Shown piece after piece: positions 16,395-25,227 of a DNA stretch of 64,000 bases. Position numbers and translations under genes: made by a program. The stretch comes from DTKD01 sp964494345 (GTDB lineage: Bacteria; Armatimonadota; UBA5829), in the NCBI GenBank assembly GCA_964494345.1, contig CAZBSI010000004.1, positions 62,001 to 126,000 on the forward strand, given 5' to 3'. Under the pieces are notes generated by a model, which did not search any database, was not told the origin of the DNA, and saw only the letters and a program-made list of their open reading frames with translations. Position 1 is the stretch's first letter. Every line of letters begins with the position of its first letter.

Positions 16395-18487
16395 TAAGCC
16401 GCTGCCACCATTCCTTCGTTAAGTGTGACCAATCCTATGGATTCGAGATTGACATCCGGGGCGATCTCGGCGTAAGAGAGAACCGCCACGGTCGAGAAAC
16501 TCTGTTCGATCAACCTGCGCACATGGAGTCTCGTCCTTGGTGAGCACAGGATAACCGGTTCATGACCCTGCTGAGCCATCAACTCAATCTGGTCACGCAC
16601 TGCTGTCAGCAATTCCTGTACCTGTGACGGATCGAGTATGAGCCTTGCGCCGAGTTCCGTCTGACGAATGCCGTCGATTATCAACTGCTCTGCCGCCGGA
16701 TGAATGGTCAGCACGGTCAGGGTGCCGTTGTCGGCGGCATAGCGGCGACATATCGCAAGTCCCAGGCGCTGACGGACGTATTCGGTGAGGATGTCGGTGT
16801 CCTTGGTGGATGGAGCGTAATCGGCAAGCGCTTCCAATATCGTGACAATATCCTTAACCGATACTCTCTCGCGCAGCAGGTTTTGCAGTACTTTCTGCAC
16901 GTCGCCGATCGCCATAGACTCCGGAATAAGCTCATTTACCACCGCGGGCGCCTCTTGTTTGGCGGCTTCGATGATGTCCTGAGTCTCCTGTCGAGTCAAC
17001 AGATCAGCGGAATGCCTTCTTACAATCTCTGTAAGATGAGTGATTAAAACAGTAGCCGGTTCGACCACAGTATATCCTGCAACCTCCGCGAACATCTTCT
17101 GTCCCTCAGCTATCCACGTCGCCGGAAGCCCGAATGCAGGCTCGGTGGTTTCTATTCCGGTCAGCTTGTCTGTGGCGACGCCGGGGTTCATGGCCAGATA
17201 CTGTTCGGGGAATATTTCTCCACGTGCAGTCTCCGTACCGCGGAGTCTTACCACATATTCGTTGGAACCGAGTTGGACGTTGTCCCGAACCCGAATTGCC
17301 GGAACCAACACGCCCATCTCCATCGCCGCCTGCCTGCGGATCATAGTTATTCTATCGAGCAAATCGCCGCCCTGTTTGGGATCGGCAAGCGGAATCAGAC
17401 CATAGCCGATTTCCAATGTGAGCGGGTCGACGCCGATCAAGTCGGTCATGGACTCCGGAGCCTTGGGGGCCTCGCGTTGCTGCTCGGTGCGTCGCTTCTC
17501 GTCTTCTTCGGATTGCTTGACGCTTTGAGAAAGCATATATGCGGCCGTGCCACAAATCGCAGCAGCCAACAGCAGAGGCAGCTTCGGCATGCCGGGCACA
17601 ATCATCATAATGGTGAATACCGCGGCTGTGATGGCGAGGGCCTTTGGTTTTGAACAAATCTGGCTGACCAGCTCGAAGCCAAGGCTCTTTTCTCCGCCGT
17701 TTTTGGTCACCATAAGGCCCATAGATGTGGAGACCAGCAGCGCGGGAATCTGTGTTACGAGGCCTTCACCGACGGTGAGCAATGTATAGGTCTGAAGCGC
17801 GTCGGTGAGGTTCATGCCACGCTGCGCCACGCCGACCACAAATCCGCCGATGACGTTTACTATGATCATAATAATCGCCGCGATAGCGTCACCGCGAACG
17901 AACTTGCCGGCGCCGTCCATCGCTCCGTAGAAATCCGCTTCTCTGGATATTTCGGAACGGCGGCGCCTGGCCTCGGCTTCGTCTATCAGGCCGGCGCTGA
18001 GGTCGGCATCAATGGCCATCTGCTTGCCGGGCATGGCGTCTAGTGTGAATCGTGCTGCGACTTCGGCTACTCTGCCTGCGCCGGATGTGATGACGATGAA
18101 CTGGATCACAACCAGAATGGCGAAGACTACTATACCGACAACGTAGTTGCCTCCGACCACCACCGATCCAAATGATGAGATCACCTGGCCTGCGCTTGCG
18201 TGCAGTAGAATAAGGCGGGTGGCGGAGATGTTTAGCGACAACCTGAACAGCGTGGTCATCAGCAGCATTGATGGAAATGAACTGAACTCCAGAGGCTGTG
18301 AGGTGTACATCGTCACCAGTAGAATGGAGAGAGCCAGTGCGATGTTTCCGCATAAAAGAATATCGAGCAGCCAGTGCGGCATCGGGAGAATCATCATCCC
18401 TACGACCATCACAGCGGCAACAGCGACCATTATGTCACTATGCCGGCCCAGCATACCCAGATTCGGTTGTGTAGTTGTATCACTCAT
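16394..18487 (-). CDS. flhA: Flagellar export gate protein FlhA
   Basis: A 697-residue integral membrane export gate. Eight hydrophobic segments fill roughly residues 15-310, with the conserved cytoplasmic FHIPEP-like region (MPGKQMAIDADLSAGLIDEAEARRRR) near 150-180. The cytoplasmic export-chaperone-binding domain follows to the end. FlhA uses the proton gradient and docks chaperone-substrate complexes. The frame is open 13 codons further to a TTG, but MSDTTTQ at 18487 gives the normal N-terminus. An inverted repeat lies between flhB and this start. Confidence 0.95.
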   Translation of the reverse strand: MSDTTTQPNLGMLGRHSDIMVAVAAVMVVGMMILPMPHWLLDILLCGNIALALSILLVTMYTSQPLEFSSFPSMLLMTTLFRLSLNISATRLILLHASAGQVISSFGSVVVGGNYVVGIVVFAILVVIQFIVITSGAGRVAEVAARFTLDAMPGKQMAIDADLSAGLIDEAEARRRRSEISREADFYGAMDGAGKFVRGDAIAAIIMIIVNVIGGFVVGVAQRGMNLTDALQTYTLLTVGEGLVTQIPALLVSTSMGLMVTKNGGEKSLGFELVSQICSKPKALAITAAVFTIMMIVPGMPKLPLLLAAAICGTAAYMLSQSVKQSEEDEKRRTEQQREAPKAPESMTDLIGVDPLTLEIGYGLIPLADPKQGGDLLDRITMIRRQAAMEMGVLVPAIRVRDNVQLGSNEYVVRLRGTETARGEIFPEQYLAMNPGVATDKLTGIETTEPAFGLPATWIAEGQKMFAEVAGYTVVEPATVLITHLTEIVRRHSADLLTRQETQDIIEAAKQEAPAVVNELIPESMAIGDVQKVLQNLLRERVSVKDIVTILEALADYAPSTKDTDILTEYVRQRLGLAICRRYAADNGTLTVLTIHPAAEQLIIDGIRQTELGARLILDPSQVQELLTAVRDQIELMAQQGHEPVILCSPRTRLHVRRLIEQSFSTVAVLSYAEIAPDVNLESIGLVTLNEGMVAAA

Positions 18488-18501
18488 CGTTTGTCCGTTA
18501 G

Positions 18502-18531
18502 AACGTTTGAACGCTCTAACGTCCAAACGTT
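18502..18531. promoter_or_regulatory. Inverted repeat in the flhB-flhA spacer
   Basis: Arms AACGTTTG (18502-18509) and CAAACGTT (18524-18531) are perfect, with a further ACG/CGT pair inside. In the minus-strand mRNA this hairpin starts in the last codons of flhB and ends about 14 bases before the flhA ATG, whose own Shine-Dalgarno site is weak. It could limit or couple flhA translation. Confidence 0.4.
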
Positions 18532-19594
18532 ATGCACTTTGTAGTCTGTGACTCAGTTTATAGACATAGGCCAGAATCTCAGCCACCGCCTGGTATAGAT
18601 CAGCAGGAATTTCCTGACCGACCTCAACCGAGGCATACAACGCTCTTGCCAGTTGCACGTTTTCCACTATGGGAACATGCGCCTCGGTCGCGATATCTTT
18701 TATGCGCTGCGCGATCAGCCTCTGACCTTTTGCCACTACGATCGGCGCTGCCGAAGAGCCTGAATCGTATTTCAACGCCACAGCGTAGTGGGTCGGGTTA
18801 GTGACCACGACGTCGGCTTTCGGCACCTCCAGCATCATGCGCTGGCCGGACATCTCTCGCTGCTTTTGTCGTATTCTCGACCTCAGCAACGGGTCGCCCT
18901 CGGTGCGTTTGTAATCCTCTTTGACCTCTTGTTTCGTCATTCGCAACTGTTTTTCGAGCTGCGACTTCTGAAAAATATAGTCCAGGGCGGCTATCACAAA
19001 CAGGCACAGCGCCGACCTCATCAGAAGCGCCCATGTCAGCCCACCGATCACGGTGCAGGAGGTGAGATAATCTCCCCCTACCAGGCTCTGTATGTCGGCG
19101 TGTTTTGCTCGTAGAAATGAGAAAACTATATAGCCGACAATCAGAATCTTCGCGATCGACTTGAGCAGTTCGACTCCAGCCTTTGCGGAGAACATCCTGG
19201 CTATGCCGGTTAATGGATTGATTCTTTCCGCCTTGAACTGAAGCGCCTTTGGTGAGAATACTAACCCCACCTGCAGCGCACTGCTCAAAAACCCAACCAC
19301 CGCGACCCCGATCAATAACGGGGCAACGGCCGTGCCGGTTTGTAGCAATAACCGTGCCAGGTATCCGGTGACGCCGTTGATGGTAAAATCACGGGAGGGG
19401 AAGTAGGTAAGGGAATCAATTGTGATGCCCTTCAGGCAGCCTACCATTGAGGGACCAAATGCCTTTATCAGCAACAGAGCCGTGACCAGCACCATCGCCG
19501 AGCCAAGCTCCATACTGCGGGCCACCTGGCCTTCTTCTCGCGCTTCCTCCCTCCGACGGGGGGTTGGGGCCTCGGTTTTGTCCTCTAAAGCCAT
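18530..19594 (-). CDS. flhB: Flagellar export switch protein FlhB
   Basis: A 354-residue type III export protein. The N-terminal KTEAPTPRRREEAREEGQV motif is followed by four transmembrane helices (about 30-215) and a cytoplasmic domain with the self-cleaving NPTH site (VVTNPTHYAVAL). Cleavage there switches export from rod-hook to filament substrates. The start is directly next to the fliR stop. Length and motifs are fully typical. Confidence 0.96.
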   Translation of the reverse strand: MALEDKTEAPTPRRREEAREEGQVARSMELGSAMVLVTALLLIKAFGPSMVGCLKGITIDSLTYFPSRDFTINGVTGYLARLLLQTGTAVAPLLIGVAVVGFLSSALQVGLVFSPKALQFKAERINPLTGIARMFSAKAGVELLKSIAKILIVGYIVFSFLRAKHADIQSLVGGDYLTSCTVIGGLTWALLMRSALCLFVIAALDYIFQKSQLEKQLRMTKQEVKEDYKRTEGDPLLRSRIRQKQREMSGQRMMLEVPKADVVVTNPTHYAVALKYDSGSSAAPIVVAKGQRLIAQRIKDIATEAHVPIVENVQLARALYASVEVGQEIPADLYQAVAEILAYVYKLSHRLQSA

Positions 19595-20371
19595 TTATCC
19601 ACCCATATACTGCAACAAGCGCAGCAGATCGCGTTCCAGCCCGCCGAATAGCCCGCTCATCACAGCGAACGTTAACGGCAGCACCGCAAAGACCGCAAGC
19701 ATTCCCACGGTCAATTTGGCCGGGAACCCGACCACAAATACGTTAAGTTGCGGCACCGTGCGGGCAAGAATCCCCAGTGCGACGTCGGTGAGGAAAATCG
19801 CCCCTACCACGGGTGCGCCTATCTTCAGTGAAGCTACGAATAACAACACGAATATTTGCAGAATCCCCGAAGTCGCCTCGGCGGGGAATACCGCAGTGCC
19901 GAGGGGTATGGCGGAAAAACTCTGCGCCAGGCCGCGTATCATCAGATGATGACCATTAAGAGCCAAAAACAGCAGCGTGGCGGCGAAGTTGTAGAGTTGG
20001 CCGATGACAGCGCTGTGCTGCTTCATCATCGGGTCGATGACGTTTGCAAACCCAAATCCGACCTGCAGGTCGATAAACGAACCCGCCATCTGAATAGCAG
20101 TGAATATCATCGATGCGAGAAACCCCATCACTATGCCGATTAACGCCTCCTTTGCTATGACCAGTGCAAAGGACAATGTATCGAGATTTGTCGCATCGAA
20201 ATGGGCCATCGGCAGGAAGACAAAGGCAAGGCACATCGCCATCCCGACGCGCACCATCGGGGCTACGTTCACGTTGCCGAAGATCGGCGCGACGGTGAAT
20301 ATCCCAGCCACGCGGACCAGCACGAGGACGAAGGTGATGAGCTGTGAAATTGTCCAGAATCCGATCTGCAT
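19595..20371 (-). CDS. fliR: Flagellar export apparatus protein FliR
   Basis: A 258-residue membrane protein with the FliR signature (LVLVRVAGIFTVAPIFG at the start, GSFIDLQVGFGFANVIDP in the middle) and about six hydrophobic segments. FliR forms the export gate core with FliP and FliQ. The spacer to fliQ upstream is unusually long (234 bases) and filled with repeats; in most flagellar operons fliQ and fliR are adjacent. Confidence 0.95.
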   Translation of the reverse strand: MQIGFWTISQLITFVLVLVRVAGIFTVAPIFGNVNVAPMVRVGMAMCLAFVFLPMAHFDATNLDTLSFALVIAKEALIGIVMGFLASMIFTAIQMAGSFIDLQVGFGFANVIDPMMKQHSAVIGQLYNFAATLLFLALNGHHLMIRGLAQSFSAIPLGTAVFPAEATSGILQIFVLLFVASLKIGAPVVGAIFLTDVALGILARTVPQLNVFVVGFPAKLTVGMLAVFAVLPLTFAVMSGLFGGLERDLLRLLQYMGG

Positions 20372-20422
20372 ATTTTAGACGTCCGAGGTCGGAGGTTGGA
20401 AGTCCGACCGAGTTGTGTTATT

Positions 20423-20458
20423 CGGAAAAGCAGATTTCTCGCTGCGCTCGAAATGACG
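20423..20458. repeat. Dispersed repeat family A copy inside the flagellar operon
   Basis: The core GCAGATTTCTC, centre GCTGCGC, and TCGAAATGAC match the copies at 8338 and 54988. It lies in the fliQ-fliR spacer. Confidence 0.8.
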
Positions 20459-20487
20459 ATATTTTTAGTTCGAAACGACGACATTAG

Positions 20488-20606
20488 CTGGCCGGGACGG
20501 AGACCGGCCATTACGTTTTTTGTATGCGCCTGGCCGGGACGGAGGCCGGCCGCTACTTTTTTGTATGTGTCTGGCCGGGACGAAGGCCGGCCATTACATT
20601 TTTTGT
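20488..20606. repeat. Three tandem copies of repeat family B in the fliQ-fliR spacer
   Basis: Three units start at 20488, 20530 and 20571 (period 41-42). Each has CTGGCCGGGAC, a short spacer, CCGGCC, then TTAC/CTAC and a T-run on the plus strand. Each unit can form a GGCCGG...CCGGCC hairpin. The T-runs are on the strand opposite to flagellar transcription, so they are not terminators for the operon. The last unit reaches the fliQ stop. Confidence 0.8.
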
Positions 20607-20875
20607 TACTTTGCCAGATTCGGCAGAGTCGTGAAGAGCTTGGTGGTGAAGGTGACCATGCTTCGCAGCATCCACGGGCCGAACAGAACCAGGGCCGTTA
20701 CCGCCGCCAGTATCTTCGGCACGAAGCTGAGAGTCATCTCCTGTATCTGTGTGGCCGCCTGGAATACGCTTACCAGCAGTCCTACCACCAGCCCGAACCC
20801 AAGCACCGGCGCGGCGAGCATCAACGCCACCATTACCGATCTTTGTGCAAGTTCGAGAACGCCTGAATCTGTCAT
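20606..20875 (-). CDS. fliQ: Flagellar export apparatus protein FliQ
   Basis: An 89-residue protein with two transmembrane helices and the family pattern (ALMLAAPVLGFGLVVGLLVSV, then ATQIQEMTLSFVPKI). FliQ packs around FliP/FliR in the export gate. Length is standard. It follows fliP by 22 bases. Confidence 0.95.
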   Translation of the reverse strand: MTDSGVLELAQRSVMVALMLAAPVLGFGLVVGLLVSVFQAATQIQEMTLSFVPKILAAVTALVLFGPWMLRSMVTFTTKLFTTLPNLAK

Positions 20876-20897
20876 GTTATATCCTCAGCAATTAAAA

Positions 20898-21671
20898 CTA
20901 ATGGAAACTCATAGCCAGCGATCTGGCCACCAGATGCCAGCCATCGACTAATACGAATAGTAATATCTTGAACGGCAGGGAAATGAGCACCGGCGGCAAC
21001 ATCATCATTCCCATAGACATCAGCGTCACCGAGACCACCATATCTATGATCAGAAACGGTATGAAGATCACGAAACCAATGGTAAAGGCGGTCTTCAATT
21101 CGCTGATCAGAAACGCCGGGATCAGGGTCGTCATCGCCAGGTCGGCCTCGGTGTGCGGCCTGGGCGATTTGGACAGCGAGATGAACAGGGCAATGTCCTT
21201 CGCACGGGTCTGCTTGAGCATAAATGTTTTGAGCGGCACGCAGGCGTTATCGGTGGCCTGATCAAAGGATATCTGATGCTTCACGTAAGGTTGCAAGGCA
21301 GTTGTATTTATGGACTGCAACACCGGGGCCATCGTGAAGAAAGTCAGGAATAATGCCAGGCCGATAAGCACCGTGTTCGGCGGGACTTGCGGCGAACCGA
21401 GAGCGCTTCTTGTGAAGGAGAGCACTATGATTATGCGGGTGAAGGAGGTCAGCATTATCAGCAGCGCAGGGGCCAGAGAGAGCACCGTGAGGATCAACAG
21501 TATTTGAATGCTGCTGGAGACATCCTCCGGGCCTTTTGACTGTCCGAGACCGATCTGTATGTTCGGGACAACCGTCTGCGCTTTGCAAATGCAAGTCGAT
21601 AAAATCGTCAGAGCCGCACTAAAGAGCGCAACCAGCCCGTATGTCGAATGAATTGGTCTCTGATTACGCAT
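20898..21671 (-). CDS. fliP: Flagellar export apparatus protein FliP
   Basis: A 257-residue FliP with an N-terminal signal-like segment (about 10-32), then the conserved membrane region ILLILTVLSLAPALLIMLTSF, and the late motif IPFLIIDMVVSVTLMSMGM. Five FliP subunits form the base of the export channel. The start overlaps the end of fliO by 8 bases. Confidence 0.95.
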   Translation of the reverse strand: MRNQRPIHSTYGLVALFSAALTILSTCICKAQTVVPNIQIGLGQSKGPEDVSSSIQILLILTVLSLAPALLIMLTSFTRIIIVLSFTRSALGSPQVPPNTVLIGLALFLTFFTMAPVLQSINTTALQPYVKHQISFDQATDNACVPLKTFMLKQTRAKDIALFISLSKSPRPHTEADLAMTTLIPAFLISELKTAFTIGFVIFIPFLIIDMVVSVTLMSMGMMMLPPVLISLPFKILLFVLVDGWHLVARSLAMSFH

Positions 21672-22338
21672 CTTTGAGCTTCTTTCTCAAGTTGCCAAGG
21701 GCCGCGATTTTGTCCTGCAAAAAAGCGCTGGAGCCGCGAAGAAGCCCTGCGATGTTGGATGCCGCATCGCCAGAATCCACTGCGCCGCCGAGACACATAT
21801 TGAGGCGATCGGTAAAAGAGGTCGTCGCACCGGAATCACCCGTGCTTTCTTCAGTAGCGGTGAGTTCTTCTATTGGCAAATCCACTTCTGAAAGCAGATT
21901 AATCTGACCGGGAGTCGATGCGAGCAGGAGGGTTTTGTCCCCCACCCTGACCACGTGAAGAGAACGATTTGTGCCCAATGTGGTGTTCTCGACGATTTTA
22001 ATAAGCCCAGATTCATTTCGCTTTAACGCGCCGACGTTGAGTTTCTTGAGCGCATATATGGTCCCATAAGCCAGAGCCACCACTACCGCCAGCTTGAAAA
22101 TAAAGCTGAGCAGAGTGATATATACCGGCTCCTGCTTTTCTTTGGACAATGCGTCTGTGGCCTGGCCATTTGCGGCCTCTGCTTCCAACTTGGCGAGCAG
22201 ATCCGGTTCGGCAGGCTGTGGTGCGGCTGATTTTGCTTGTGTTGCAAAACCCGCCGATACTATGCCGAATGCAAGCATCATCGCTAATGCAATGACTATT
22301 GCGCATTTTAAGCTGTGTGAATCAGGCAGCCTGCGCAT
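21664..22338 (-). CDS. fliO: Flagellar biosynthesis protein FliO
   Basis: A 224-residue protein. A signal-like first helix (about 12-30) is followed by a polar stretch and one transmembrane helix (about 73-92, FIFKLAVVVALAYGTIYAL). Then comes the FliO cytoplasmic strand pattern (VVENTTLGTNRSLHVVRVGDK). FliO helps assemble the FliP ring. It is longer than usual, with about 80 extra C-terminal residues. It overlaps fliN by 17 bases. Confidence 0.88.
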   Translation of the reverse strand: MRRLPDSHSLKCAIVIALAMMLAFGIVSAGFATQAKSAAPQPAEPDLLAKLEAEAANGQATDALSKEKQEPVYITLLSFIFKLAVVVALAYGTIYALKKLNVGALKRNESGLIKIVENTTLGTNRSLHVVRVGDKTLLLASTPGQINLLSEVDLPIEELTATEESTGDSGATTSFTDRLNMCLGGAVDSGDAASNIAGLLRGSSAFLQDKIAALGNLRKKLKDA

Positions 22339-22786
22339 CTGCTTCTCGAGCCTTTCCGTTTATGATCTCCGTAATTCTAACCCCGAAGTTCTCGTCAATT
22401 ACAACGACTTCTCCACGAGCGACCATCTTGTTGTTTACAACGACCTCGACCGGTTCGCCAGCGTGTTTGTCTAGCTCGACCACAGAGCCAGGCCCCAAAC
22501 CCAACACGTCCCGGACTCGCATAACAGATCGGCCCAATTCAACCGACACCTGCACGTTGACGTCCATAATCAAACCGACTCCGCCGCCGGCCACGTTCTC
22601 CGCCGAAGCGCCCAACTGGCCAAATGCAACTGACCTGACCACCGGGTCAAAGCCATCGGCTCTATCGCCTTCGCGCGGGCTGCATACGCTCGCTCCAGCG
22701 TGCTCTACACAATCCTCCGGCTCGGCCAAAGTGCCCTCTGCGATCAGTTCCTGTAGTTCTTCTCTGGACATGGCATCATCAGACAT
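22322..22786 (-). CDS. fliN: Flagellar switch protein FliN
   Basis: A 154-residue FliN. The C-terminal SpoA domain (about 75-145) has the family pattern: IMDVNVQVSVELGRS, VLGLGPGSVVELDK, EPVEVVVNN, VVIDENFGVRI. The first about 70 residues are a variable acidic extension without recognised CheY- or CheC-like domains. GGAGG lies 8 bases before the ATG at 22786. In related operons fliM stands between fliL and fliN; here fliL ends 27 bases upstream and no fliM is present. FliN alone is the only SpoA protein in the window. Confidence 0.93.
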   Translation of the reverse strand: MSDDAMSREELQELIAEGTLAEPEDCVEHAGASVCSPREGDRADGFDPVVRSVAFGQLGASAENVAGGGVGLIMDVNVQVSVELGRSVMRVRDVLGLGPGSVVELDKHAGEPVEVVVNNKMVARGEVVVIDENFGVRITEIINGKAREADAQAA

Positions 22787-22813
22787 AGTTCGATCCTCCT
22801 TCACAAGGTGCTA

Positions 22814-23266
22814 TTATTGCATTGCGAATTCGCTAAAATAGACGTTTGTCACTCGCACTCCGGGGAGACGCTTTTCGCAAACGGTCTGCAGTTCGCTTTT
22901 AAGGTTATTTTTGCCGTCAGGTCTATTGATTTGAGAAAGCCGTTTGGCGCTTAGTACCTCTATGATCGCATCCCGCAGTGGGGCCTTTACCACCATTTCA
23001 TCAGCTTCGCCGGTTGCTTCCGGCACTTTGCCAACCACTTCCAACACTATGTTCGTTTTAAGATAATGAATCTCAGGCGCATCGGCGAGGTTGACTATGA
23101 TCTCCCCGATAGGCATCATTTCGGCCGGTTCCTCAACTACGGGCTGTTTCTGCTGCTGGGCGGGGGCTTTCTTTTGCATAATTGCAACCCCACCGATTGA
23201 GCACCCGACCGCCAACACGACCGTCAAAATTATGATTGCGATTTTACCTTTATTGCCGACTGGCAT
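22814..23266 (-). CDS. fliL: Flagellar basal-body-associated protein FliL
   Basis: A 150-residue single-pass protein: a short basic N-terminus, a transmembrane helix (about 9-29), a Gln/Pro linker, and the FliL periplasmic domain (GEIIVNLADAPEIHYLKTN, APLRDAIIEVLSAKR, and the end VTNVYFSEFAMQ). FliL surrounds the stator units and supports torque. AGGAGG lies just before the ATG at 23266; an in-frame upstream extension inside motB was rejected. Confidence 0.93.
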   Translation of the reverse strand: MPVGNKGKIAIIILTVVLAVGCSIGGVAIMQKKAPAQQQKQPVVEEPAEMMPIGEIIVNLADAPEIHYLKTNIVLEVVGKVPEATGEADEMVVKAPLRDAIIEVLSAKRLSQINRPDGKNNLKSELQTVCEKRLPGVRVTNVYFSEFAMQ

Positions 23267-24152
23267 CTTTACTCCTCCTGCCCGCCGCTTCCTTGCCTGA
23301 CGGAGAACCTTGTTTGTCTTGCAACTGCGGCTGGAATTCTCCGTTCTGTGATTCTTCGTTTGAATTGCTTGCAGTCTCCGCAACAGCTTCCGTTGCGAGC
23401 TGGGGTTTGATCGTCGGCCTGGCCGGTGCGATCTCCTCTTTAGGGAGAATCACGACATCCACCCTGCGATTTTTGCGCCGATTTTGTTCTGTATTGCCGG
23501 GCGCCACCGGGTGTGTGCCAGCATATCCGGCCGCCGAAAACTTGGCCGCATCCAATCCCTTATCTTCGACGAGGTATCGTAGAACATTTGTAGCCCTGGC
23601 TGTCGAAAGCTCCCAATTGCTTGCATATTTGCCGCCCGAGCGAGGCGGAAGATTGCAGGTATGGCCTTCAACTCTGATGTTATTGTCTACTTTAAAGAGC
23701 AACTCGGCGATTTTATCCAGCAACGGCCGTGCGGGCTGGCGAATATCCGCGCTGCCCGGGTCGAAAAGCATATTGTCGCTGAGCATACTTATCACCACGC
23801 CTCTGTTGTCTACGGTTACACGCGCATTCTTTTTAAGCTGCGGATCCATCTGTATATAGCTGATCAGCGGGCTAACAATCTTCCACGTCGATGCCGAACC
23901 ATCGCCGCCAAGCGGAGATGGCTTAGGCGAATACGAGCCGCCGTCATTTAACACCGACTTTCCCTGGCCCGTCACAGTACCACCGAACCCGCTCCGTATG
24001 GAAACTGCGGCTTCCTTAAACTTGGCCAGGTTGATCACAGACATCGAATACATCATTATGAAAAACGCCATCAGAAGCGTGATCATGTCCGCGTATGTCA
24101 ACAGCCAACGCTCATGATTTTCGTGGCCACCATCGGCCTTCTTCTTTCTCAT
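23250..24152 (-). CDS. motB: Flagellar motor stator protein MotB
   Basis: A 300-residue stator subunit. The transmembrane helix holds the proton-binding Asp22 (LLTYADMITLLMAFF). A plug and linker follow, then the OmpA-like peptidoglycan-binding domain (about 140-245: DNMLFDPGSADI, VEGHTCNLPP, LSTARATNVLRYL, NRRVDVVIL). The Asp and the general form suggest a proton-driven stator. It overlaps motA by 4 bases. A Glu/Gln/Ser-rich tail of about 50 residues follows the OmpA domain. Confidence 0.95.
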   Translation of the reverse strand: MRKKKADGGHENHERWLLTYADMITLLMAFFIMMYSMSVINLAKFKEAAVSIRSGFGGTVTGQGKSVLNDGGSYSPKPSPLGGDGSASTWKIVSPLISYIQMDPQLKKNARVTVDNRGVVISMLSDNMLFDPGSADIRQPARPLLDKIAELLFKVDNNIRVEGHTCNLPPRSGGKYASNWELSTARATNVLRYLVEDKGLDAAKFSAAGYAGTHPVAPGNTEQNRRKNRRVDVVILPKEEIAPARPTIKPQLATEAVAETASNSNEESQNGEFQPQLQDKQGSPSGKEAAGRRSKDASRQ

Positions 24153-24958
24153 GCTGCGATAGCTTCCTCACGAGATGAGCCCGAGGACCTGTCGGCCTCA
24201 ATTGTGCCTCTGATCGCCGGCGGCAAGAACGCCATCATTCTGGTTTCGACTATTCTGGCGTTGTCCCCGGCCTGGATAGAAAGAACCCCTTCGATAATCA
24301 TTTCACAAGCAACGACTTCTTCGGCGGTCTTGGTCTTGAGTTTTGCTGCTATGGGCAGATAGACCAGGTTTGCGAACAATACGCCGTAGAGTGTCGCAAC
24401 AAAAGCGGTAGCAATAGCATGACCCATATCGCCCGGCTCGGAAAGCTTGGCAAGCATGTTGATCAATCCGATTACTGTACCGATGATTCCAAGGGTCGGG
24501 GAGAAACCGCCGAGCGACGCGAACAGCGTCTCACCAACTTTGTGGCGCTCCTGCATCCCCACTACCTCGGTTTCGAGGATCTCCCTAACCATAACACTTG
24601 GCGTACCATCGACTACCAGCATAATTCCTTTTCGCATAAACTCGCTGTCAACATCCTGCACCGCCTTTTCCAGGCTCAATACGCCTTCTCTGCGAGCCTT
24701 GCGGGCGAAGTCTACCATTGTTTTGATAATGGAGACTGTATCCATCGAGCTGCCTTTAATGGCAGAGCGCACGATGGCCGGCACCGACTTCACGGTTTTC
24801 ATTGAGGCGCCGGTAATACCTGCGCCCAATGTGCCGAAGACAACGAGCACGAAGGCAGGCGTGTTTACTAACGAGGCGAAATTGCCCCCTTCCAGCACAA
24901 CCGCAATCAGCAGCGCCGCCCACGCAAGCCCAAGTCCCAGTATGGTGGTTATGTCCAT
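24149..24958 (-). CDS. motA: Flagellar motor stator protein MotA
   Basis: A 269-residue MotA/TolQ-family protein with four transmembrane helices and the large cytoplasmic loop after the second. The stator ring signature GGFSPTLGIIGTVIGLINML is near 150-170. Helices 3 and 4 contain the Pro and Ala residues that line the ion channel (ATAFVATLYGVLFANLVYLPIA). It partners with MotB. It overlaps the end of flbD by 10 bases. Confidence 0.95.
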   Translation of the reverse strand: MDITTILGLGLAWAALLIAVVLEGGNFASLVNTPAFVLVVFGTLGAGITGASMKTVKSVPAIVRSAIKGSSMDTVSIIKTMVDFARKARREGVLSLEKAVQDVDSEFMRKGIMLVVDGTPSVMVREILETEVVGMQERHKVGETLFASLGGFSPTLGIIGTVIGLINMLAKLSEPGDMGHAIATAFVATLYGVLFANLVYLPIAAKLKTKTAEEVVACEMIIEGVLSIQAGDNARIVETRMMAFLPPAIRGTIEADRSSGSSREEAIAA

Positions 24959-25203
24959 GTTTCGAAGCCTCTCATCTCAGTCCTGAGGAGGTTCTGCCCT
25001 CGAGTCCCGAACGATCGCCCACTTTTTGAGATAAGGCGCCTGTAGGCTATCACTTTGCCTACCACATCCTCGACTGATTCTTTAACCATGACTTTTTTGC
25101 CTGTAGTCAGGGATATAAGCGTATCCGGCGTCCGTTCCACAGACTCAATCATGTCCGCGTTTACCACCAGATCCGCATCGTTATATAGTGTCAGTTTAAT
25201 CAC
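24949..25203 (-). CDS. flbD: Flagellar protein FlbD (SwrD-like)
   Basis: An 84-residue FlbD. Read from the GTG at 25203 it begins MIKLTLYNDADLVVNADMIESVE, the standard family start; GGAG lies 6 bases upstream. The conserved middle TPDTLISLTTGKKVMVKESVEDVV follows. SwrD in Bacillus raises motor torque, and the gene sits next to motA in both places. The last about 25 residues are polar and unusual. The longer in-frame start at 25236 would begin inside a hairpin arm and was rejected. Confidence 0.88.
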   Translation of the reverse strand: MIKLTLYNDADLVVNADMIESVERTPDTLISLTTGKKVMVKESVEDVVGKVIAYRRLISKSGRSFGTRGQNLLRTEMRGFETWT

Positions 25204-25227
25204 AATCGTCTCCAACTCCGAGTTTGG

